A stretch of 30,062 nucleotides of DNA from Nitrospirota bacterium (GTDB lineage: Bacteria > Nitrospirota > JAOUDF01), in contig JAOUDF010000005.1 of NCBI GenBank assembly GCA_029859385.1, forward strand, positions 1 to 30,062, given 5' to 3'. The notes under the pieces are model-generated. The model was not told where the DNA came from. It made no database searches and saw nothing but the letters and a program-made list of their open reading frames with translations. Positions 24,860 through 30,062 of the stretch are shown here, piece after piece. The first letter of the stretch is position 1; each line of letters begins with the position of its first letter. The translations under genes and the position numbers were made by a program.

Positions 24860-26573
24860 AATAGCTCCTTTCTTCACTGTTACTGTTCTTCCGCTCGTCG
24901 CGTAGATAGGAATATTCAACCGACAATGCCAATCGTCCTATTCTATACGACAATTTTGAAGAATAGGTGTAAGAGACGCTATCGTTAATACCATCCGATA
25001 TTTTCTCACTTCTCCGCGCCGTCATCCCTACCCAAATCCTTCTGAACATCACGAAATTCCAGTTCCAATCGAGATAAGTATCGGCCTCGGGATCAGTATC
25101 ACTGCCCATTCTCAAACTATAGCCAGCCCCCACCGTCATACCATACCACATGTTATAGCTGCCCGTAACATTAAGCATGCTGTAGTCTCTGCGATACGAT
25201 GGTGATGATGCCGTTTTCTCCTCCGAAATATTATAATTATAAGTTGTACTCAGGTTCAACCTTCTAAAGTAATTGCTGCTTACCGTCGTCGCAAACAGAT
25301 ATTCATCTCTCGATGCCGTATCATTTCGAGTACTGTAGTTTGCAAGACTTGCGGTCGCACTCATATATCTCAGGTTTCTGGACGCCAGCCCAGTGTATTC
25401 AGACCGCGTAAAAGTCGTATCAGAACTCGCCCCCGTCGACATGGTACTATACCCTGCGGTAGCACCCAGGCTCCATTGGGCTCGGGAGAAGGGCTTGTGA
25501 TAAAGAGCACTCAAATTATACCTTGAAGAGTTGCTCGAAGACGAATCACTTTCCTGGGTGTTAAAGGAAGCGTCTCCATTGAGGGTCAGGGTAGTAAGGG
25601 GCATATAGGTTACGCTTTCCGAAAAATAGTGACTGCTGCTGGCAGAATCATCTGAGTCTGTAACGCCGTAAGAATACGATGTCGTTGTCGTGACTTTGGC
25701 CCTAGGCCTGTAATAAAGACTCGTCGAGAAGTTATTTTGATTGAAGGTCGCCGTATCATTCCTTTTTTGACTGAACTGATAATCGGCTCGCAGACTGGCC
25801 TCTCTCGAAAAGGTTATGTCGTAATGCACCCTTGTCTCGAAGTCTTCTTGCCCACCGGGGGAATCCTGAAAAGAAGAGTTAATGTCAATTATCGATCGCG
25901 AAGATAACTTATACCAGCCCCTGAGGTCGACATTGTGAGTTGTCTCCTGCCCTCCCTCACTCTCCGCCATGGAGTTTCGATAAGTAAACGAGTAATAACT
26001 CAGTTTTCTTCTCTTGGATAATACCAAAGATGTGACCCTGTCTGTTTTGTCCCGCGGGTTGGCAGGGTTGTTGTCCTCGACATGACTCTGGTTGTAGCTC
26101 ATGTTAATTTCGGGAATTACTCCCCGGAAAGGGAGTACCCAGTAAAACCCCAATAGTGTAGTGGTCATGGTATAGCCAGGGTCAGGCCTGCTTTGAGAAT
26201 CTGTCGTATAGCGGTTCATGTAAATAGTAAACGGGATAGGGCTCTTCGGCAATATTACCGTCGTCAGATTGAATCCCAGATTTTTACTGCTCGACTGTTG
26301 ATTGGCATATTTATTGTCCTGAAGGTCGTAGGTCAACCCTGTATTAAGAGTAGCCAGGCGCCTGTTATATAATCCTCCCCGATAGTTCACGTTATACCTT
26401 TGAGTCAGGACCGTGTTTTCTGTGGTCTGCGCCCCCTTTGTCTGATAATTGCGGTAACTGATATCGATTCCACCATTGACAACTGCTACCGCCTCTGTTG
26501 CAGCCAGCAGAATGGCAACGAAGGTAAAAGCAAATATTCGCAATCTATCAGTCCGTCGGGCAATTCTCGGCAT
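24834..26573 (-). CDS. Outer-membrane beta-barrel protein of cytochrome cluster
   Basis: A 579-residue exported protein: signal peptide (RLRIFAFTFVAILLAATEAVA, cut about residue 29), then almost the whole chain is alternating polar/aromatic strands rich in Ser, Thr, Tyr and Asn separated by short turns. It ends SYFVRATRTF; a C-terminal Phe with alternating hydrophobics is the usual barrel-assembly signal. The length would allow 20 or more strands. I do not recognise the exact family; MtrB-type porins and PEP-CTERM-associated barrels are candidates by appearance. It sits between the prolyl isomerase (35 bases upstream) and the NHL lipoprotein (overlapping), fitting a secretion channel or electron conduit. 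The DNA is visibly more AT-rich than the fab and glt genes, partly because of its amino acid make-up. Confidence 0.85.
   Translation of the reverse strand: MPRIARRTDRLRIFAFTFVAILLAATEAVAVVNGGIDISYRNYQTKGAQTTENTVLTQRYNVNYRGGLYNRRLATLNTGLTYDLQDNKYANQQSSSKNLGFNLTTVILPKSPIPFTIYMNRYTTDSQSRPDPGYTMTTTLLGFYWVLPFRGVIPEINMSYNQSHVEDNNPANPRDKTDRVTSLVLSKRRKLSYYSFTYRNSMAESEGGQETTHNVDLRGWYKLSSRSIIDINSSFQDSPGGQEDFETRVHYDITFSREASLRADYQFSQKRNDTATFNQNNFSTSLYYRPRAKVTTTTSYSYGVTDSDDSASSSHYFSESVTYMPLTTLTLNGDASFNTQESDSSSSNSSRYNLSALYHKPFSRAQWSLGATAGYSTMSTGASSDTTFTRSEYTGLASRNLRYMSATASLANYSTRNDTASRDEYLFATTVSSNYFRRLNLSTTYNYNISEEKTASSPSYRRDYSMLNVTGSYNMWYGMTVGAGYSLRMGSDTDPEADTYLDWNWNFVMFRRIWVGMTARRSEKISDGINDSVSYTYSSKLSYRIGRLALSVEYSYLRDERKNSNSEERSYFVRATRTF
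24865..24871 (-). promoter_or_regulatory. Shine-Dalgarno deciding the NHL gene start
   Basis: On the minus strand this reads AAAGGAG, five bases before the TTG at 24859. It lies inside the coding end of the barrel gene and is the reason for choosing the TTG over upstream in-frame starts. Confidence 0.7.
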
Positions 26574-26608
26574 CGTTAAAAACTCTCAGACCTTCCCATC
26601 CGAACAGG

Positions 26609-27631
26609 TCACTTTTCCACTACCGGGATATATACGATCTCGGCCTTTTCCCATAACCCCTTCAGCCAGTCACGACGCGCCTTGTTTTCAGAATCCCTCT
26701 GAAGATCTTTTTTCAATTTGTCTTTTATCTCTTCAAGCTCAACTTGGCGAGGAGGGATTTTTGCTTCGAGCTTCATGATATGAAAACCATAAAGCGTCCG
26801 AACAAGCCCCCGTATCTCGCCAATCTGCATTGAGAAGGCAGCCTCCTCAAATTCAGGCTCAAGCCTGCCCCTATGCACAAAGCCGACATCCCCCCCCTGC
26901 TCACTGCTCGGATCATCAGAAAATTCCGTTGCCAATGCAGCAAAATCCGCGCCCTTTTCTTTCGCCTTTGCGAGAATCATTTCGCTCTTTTTAAGCAATC
27001 CCTCAAATTCCTTACGGGAACTGGACGGGTTTACCTTGATCAGGATATGAGAGACCTTAACCTTTTCTGGCTCGACAAAGCGGTCGATATTAGCTTCGTA
27101 ATATTTTTTCACATCCTCATCAGTCACCACGGGAGGCTCACCGCCCCCTTTTTCGTTCATGAGATCAATCAGGGTTTCCCTCCTGGTTATCTCCCTGTAA
27201 GACTCAAGAGTATAATGGTTCTTTTCTAAAACTTCCTTGAACTTTGCCTCTCCCCCGTATTTTGCCTTCAGGTCCGCTATATGCTTGTCAACTATATCAT
27301 CGCCGATCTCAAGCCCTCTCTTTTGGGCCTCTTGATACATAAGCTCGCGGGATATCAGGGATTGAAGGGCTTGCTGGCGATAGGTTATCAGCTTATCCTC
27401 GCTGACACTCTGATGGAAGACCGCCTGAGGTATATAAGAACTGACTGCCTTGTCCACCTCGCCAACCGTAATCGGCACCTTGTTAACGGTAACAATTACC
27501 TTCTTCATGAACTCCTGCGCTTCCTGATGAGACGCAGGCGGCGCCGGCTGCTCTCCTTCTGCCGCCACCAGCGAAACCGCCGCCAGTACACCCATCACAG
27601 CCACGCCAATCTCCCTCATATACTTTTTCAA
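26609..27631 (-). CDS. Periplasmic SurA/PpiC-type peptidyl-prolyl isomerase (OscH-like)
   Basis: A 340-residue exported chaperone: signal peptide (MKKYMREIGVAVMGVLAAVSLVAA), a SurA-like N-terminal helical domain (about 40-185, with NKVPITVGEVD and LISRELMYQEAQKRG), a parvulin domain (about 188-292; VSHILIKV at the start, GGDVGFVHRGRLEPEFEEAAF, and LYGFHIMKLE at the end), and a basic helical tail. Start is TTG at 27631, supported by GGGGAGG 5 bases upstream. It probably folds or escorts outer-membrane or extracellular proteins. The neighbours suggest its clients are the barrel or the cytochromes rather than general proteins. The prolyl isomerase chaperone OscH of the omcS-companion cluster is the closest known functional parallel. 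Confidence 0.92.
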   Translation of the reverse strand: MKKYMREIGVAVMGVLAAVSLVAAEGEQPAPPASHQEAQEFMKKVIVTVNKVPITVGEVDKAVSSYIPQAVFHQSVSEDKLITYRQQALQSLISRELMYQEAQKRGLEIGDDIVDKHIADLKAKYGGEAKFKEVLEKNHYTLESYREITRRETLIDLMNEKGGGEPPVVTDEDVKKYYEANIDRFVEPEKVKVSHILIKVNPSSSRKEFEGLLKKSEMILAKAKEKGADFAALATEFSDDPSSEQGGDVGFVHRGRLEPEFEEAAFSMQIGEIRGLVRTLYGFHIMKLEAKIPPRQVELEEIKDKLKKDLQRDSENKARRDWLKGLWEKAEIVYIPVVEK

Positions 27632-27676
27632 CGCGACCTCCCCTGTTTTACCCTGATTTTGCTTGCTTATTCCGTG

Positions 27677-27706
27677 TAATTACCATACCGCCAGTATCCC
27701 GGTCAA
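27677..27706 (-). promoter_or_regulatory. Possible sigma-70 promoter before the prolyl isomerase gene
   Basis: On the minus strand TTGACC (27706-27701) is followed after 18 bases by TAATTA (27682-27677), inside the 79-base gap between the ligase and isomerase genes. The match is moderate. If real, the isomerase-barrel-NHL-cytochrome genes could be expressed without the ligase gene. Confidence 0.3.
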
Positions 27707-27710
27707 CCTC

Positions 27711-29552
27711 TTATAGAATCCCCATTTTTCTCATTCGGGCCATTACCGATTCCTCTTCAACCTTGTTTCCGGTAGAACGCAGAATATCCAGCAGCTCACC
27801 ATACGCTTCTTTCAGGTTTGGCCGAACATAAACCGCCCGCTTAAAAGAGTCGGCAGCCTCATTGAGCATACCCATTCTCTTGTATGAAAGCCCCACGTTA
27901 AACAGGATCATATAGTCGGGGTAGATCAGATAGGCCTTGTTGTAATCATCGATACTGGCCCTGTACATACCCAGTTGATATTTTGCGGCCCCCGACAGCA
28001 GATAGAGCTCATCATTGAGAGAACTCCATTTCATCCCGCCCTCAGCCAGCCGTATGGCATCAAAAAAATTCCCGCCGGCCATCGCCGCCCAGGCCTCTTT
28101 GTGATAAATCGAAGCCATGACCGGCCGAAAAGCGGCAAAAATCAGCAGACCGGCAAGACTTGCAGCTGCAAGGGAGACGCCAACTTTCATCGCCTTACTT
28201 CGACTGCCTGGCGCAGGTAGCCGCTTTGCCGAATAATCGACATCGGGCATGGCAGCAGCATGGATAAGGCCGATCAGCATCCAGAATATCATACCTGCGT
28301 CCACAAGATGGAGTGGAAAAACAAACATGGAATGCACAAGGATCGCCAATACCCCGGCGGCCGAGGCATACACAACAGCCTGCCTCCTGGCATCTTCACG
28401 TCGCTTGACCCGATTAACCTGGCGAAATGCAAAAAAAATCACCAGGAGAAACAGAGAAAGACCGATAAGACCGGTCTCCGCTGCAATCTCCAGATACTCA
28501 TTATGCGAGCTTTCAGCCGACCCTTGAGTCGTGAGCAGCGAAACATAGTCGGGATGGGTGTCCATGAACCTGCCCTGATATTCCTGAAACCAGGCACGAT
28601 AGCTCCCCCAACCAATTCCCGTCAGGGGATGATCGGCAATCATGCTCAGCGTCACCTGCCACAGAAAGAGGCGCCCCCGGATGGTCACATTCCCGGCTTG
28701 CAGGCTTTGCAATTCAGTTATGATCCATTCTATCGACCCGCTCAGGTATAATCCTGAGATCAGGACAATAACAGCGGCCACACTGACAGCAATGATTCGG
28801 CCCTGCTTCAAGTACGAGTGCGCGTTGGCCCTGTAGAGCCATAAGAGATATGCAACTGCAAGACACGCACCGATCCAGGCCCCCTTTGTCCGGGTATAGA
28901 TAAGGCAAAGCGTCATGGCTGCGGCAGCAATTCCGTAAAACCAGCGCCAACCCTTCACCTCATCCAGCCGACCCAGGCTGCCGAGCAAGGCCAGGGGCAA
29001 TAAGCCGATCAGATACGCTGCAAGAAAATTAGGGTTGCCTGAAGTGGAATAGATGTCGAGCTTTTCAAGGCTCCTGCCCCACACCCACTCGATACCGTGC
29101 TCATAGTTGAGGCCAAAATATTGAGCGATACCGATGGATGAAGAGATAAAAGCAGCTATCAGCGCCGCTCGGACGAGAAATATGCGACGTATATCATTAC
29201 AGATGATGAGTACGGTTAAAAGCGCCGCGCAGACCTGGGCCACCAGAAGCAGATACCCCTGGATGGAATTCAGGCTATATGCCTGTATTAAAGACAGGCC
29301 GCACCAGACAAGAAATCCGGCTAGCGGAAACAACACAGCCCGTAAATCGGGTGGCGACAGCCTTGCCGGGAATCCTTTAAAAAAAGACGACAGGAGCAGC
29401 GCGGTCATCGTGACCACGACCAGCGCCTCGAGCAGAAAAAGCTTGGGGACATAGAACGATTCGTAGGTCCACCAGGTAAAAAAAAGGGGGACCAGAACCG
29501 GTACACTTACAAGAAAACAAAGGGGGATTGAGTGCAGAGTACGATTTGACAT
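27711..29552 (-). CDS. O-antigen ligase/Wzy-type membrane protein with C-terminal TPR
   Basis: A 613-residue polytopic protein with about 10-12 hydrophobic segments. The central Wzy_C/O-antigen-ligase region includes RGRLFLWQVTLSMIADHPLTG, GIGWGSYRAWF, and SAESSHNEYLEIAAETGLIG, the periplasmic loop typical of these glycan transferases. The last ~100 residues form TPR repeats (ASIDDYNKAYLIYPDY, EAADSFKRAVYVRPNLKEAYGELLDIL). Start is ATG at 29552; the frame is open to 29612, but that extension would run through the terminator hairpin. No good Shine-Dalgarno precedes the ATG, as the U-run of the terminator ends only 10 bases upstream. Related proteins include WaaL, Wzy and PglL-type O-oligosaccharyltransferases. 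Its place beside nanowire-type genes suggests glycan attachment to a secreted cytochrome, or a scaffold role through the TPRs; both are inference. Confidence 0.85.
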   Translation of the reverse strand: MSNRTLHSIPLCFLVSVPVLVPLFFTWWTYESFYVPKLFLLEALVVVTMTALLLSSFFKGFPARLSPPDLRAVLFPLAGFLVWCGLSLIQAYSLNSIQGYLLLVAQVCAALLTVLIICNDIRRIFLVRAALIAAFISSSIGIAQYFGLNYEHGIEWVWGRSLEKLDIYSTSGNPNFLAAYLIGLLPLALLGSLGRLDEVKGWRWFYGIAAAAMTLCLIYTRTKGAWIGACLAVAYLLWLYRANAHSYLKQGRIIAVSVAAVIVLISGLYLSGSIEWIITELQSLQAGNVTIRGRLFLWQVTLSMIADHPLTGIGWGSYRAWFQEYQGRFMDTHPDYVSLLTTQGSAESSHNEYLEIAAETGLIGLSLFLLVIFFAFRQVNRVKRREDARRQAVVYASAAGVLAILVHSMFVFPLHLVDAGMIFWMLIGLIHAAAMPDVDYSAKRLPAPGSRSKAMKVGVSLAAASLAGLLIFAAFRPVMASIYHKEAWAAMAGGNFFDAIRLAEGGMKWSSLNDELYLLSGAAKYQLGMYRASIDDYNKAYLIYPDYMILFNVGLSYKRMGMLNEAADSFKRAVYVRPNLKEAYGELLDILRSTGNKVEEESVMARMRKMGIL

Positions 29553-29562
29553 GCCCGGGTAT

Positions 29563-29597
29563 AAAAAAAATGAAGGGTGTGGAGGTCCACACCCTTC
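29563..29597 (-). terminator. Rho-independent terminator after the right-edge cytochrome gene
   Basis: On the minus strand GAAGGGTGTGGA (29597-29586) and TCCACACCCTTC (29583-29572) form a 12-bp perfect stem, followed at once by CA and eight T residues. It lies 44 bases after the cytochrome stop. The plus-strand side lacks a T tract, so it acts only on minus-strand transcription. The ligase start codon follows within about ten bases. Confidence 0.88.
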
Positions 29598-29641
29598 ATC
29601 AGCTTCAGTCACCTAATCGGCCTTACGAAAGCCGACACACA

Positions 29642-30062
29642 TTACTTGATGTGGCAGGTGGTGCAAAGAGCGCTCTGGTTGTTCGACCTCCTCAGGAAGG
29701 TCGCGTAGTTAATGCCGTCCGGACCGGGGTCGCCGGTGTTGTAATCTTTAGCTTCAGTACCATGTGGGTTGTGGCAGGAAGCGCATTCAACATATGCCTT
29801 GTCCGAAGCAGAATCGGTCTTGTACATACGAACCTCGTTGTCATCCGGCTTGCCTTGTCTGGGGCCATAGTCAAACCACCGGAGGCCCGACGCATTGGTC
29901 GCTTCCGGCCTAAAGAACTTTGGATCATAAGCCGTAGAGGTATCCATGGAGCCATAGTAAGGGTACTCGATAGAGATCGGATGCTGACCGCTGAGGTTCT
30001 GGGTCAGGTTGGTAATACGGCCATCTTCAGGAAGGGAGTTGCTTGCGTTATTGGTGCCGCTC
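29642..30062 (-). CDS. Multiheme c-type cytochrome, C-terminal part (candidate nanowire subunit)
   Basis: The frame is open to the right edge of the window, so only the last ~139 residues are present; the in-frame ATG at 29947 is internal. The visible part begins SGTNNASNSLPEDGRITN, continues with SGQHPISIEYPYY (a His-Pro-Ile segment also seen in the 12-heme cytochrome), and holds two heme sites, ECASCHNPHG and a final CTTCHIK. The last residues LRRSNNQSALCTTCHIK resemble the C-terminus of OmcS-type cytochromes (ALC-x2-CH-x-K) and the tetraheme cytochrome of this cluster. It has its own strong terminator, fitting an abundantly expressed structural protein. Whether it forms filaments cannot be judged without the missing part. 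Confidence 0.85.
   Translation of the reverse strand, partial: SGTNNASNSLPEDGRITNLTQNLSGQHPISIEYPYYGSMDTSTAYDPKFFRPEATNASGLRWFDYGPRQGKPDDNEVRMYKTDSASDKAYVECASCHNPHGTEAKDYNTGDPGPDGINYATFLRRSNNQSALCTTCHIK

Noticed and set aside
29553..29612. N-terminal extension of the O-antigen ligase-like protein to 29612
   Set aside because: The extra codons are exactly the terminator hairpin and its U-run, so they are unlikely to be translated.

Overview
The window looks like chromosomal DNA from a Geobacter-type bacterium (Desulfuromonadota/Geobacterales). The evidence is the mix of a GC-rich housekeeping backbone, a yceD-rpmF-plsX-fab operon, a multi-PAS hybrid kinase, and a cluster of periplasmic/extracellular multiheme c-type cytochromes sitting beside NHL, parvulin and outer-membrane-barrel genes. 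No tRNA, rRNA, CRISPR array or insertion sequence was seen, and no gene-free stretch exceeds 300 bases.

Layout, plus strand (1-21.3 kb). The window opens inside a hybrid sensor kinase (three PAS, HisKA, HATPase, REC, Hpt; 5' end outside the window). A lipoprotein form of the SppA/S49 peptidase follows, then gltB-gltD (NADPH glutamate synthase), whose intergenic gap carries a REPIN-like double palindrome. A near-consensus sigma-70 promoter (TTGACA-N17-TATACT, 10571-10599) starts a long co-directional block: yceD (DUF177), rpmF, plsX, fabH, fabK, fabD, fabG, acpP, fabF, rnc, a radical SAM gene, purM and purN. Together these make acyl chains and membrane phospholipid precursors, process rRNA and perform two purine steps. 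Two gaps in this block hold strong inverted repeats, between fabH and fabK and between fabG and acpP.

Layout, minus strand (21.4-30.1 kb). Read in the direction of transcription, from the right edge: the C-terminal part of a multiheme cytochrome; a Rho-independent terminator; an O-antigen-ligase/TPR membrane protein; a SurA/PpiC-type prolyl isomerase; a 579-residue outer-membrane beta-barrel; an NHL beta-propeller lipoprotein; a cytochrome with 12 heme-attachment motifs; and a tetraheme cytochrome. Spacing is tight from the isomerase onward. This gene set (cytochrome, parvulin chaperone, channel-like barrel, beta-propeller, companion cytochromes) closely resembles the omcS-companion (osc) type of locus described for assembly of cytochrome nanowires in Geobacter sulfurreducens. 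It is the most interesting part of the window. The right-edge cytochrome would then be the candidate filament subunit, but most of it lies outside the window.
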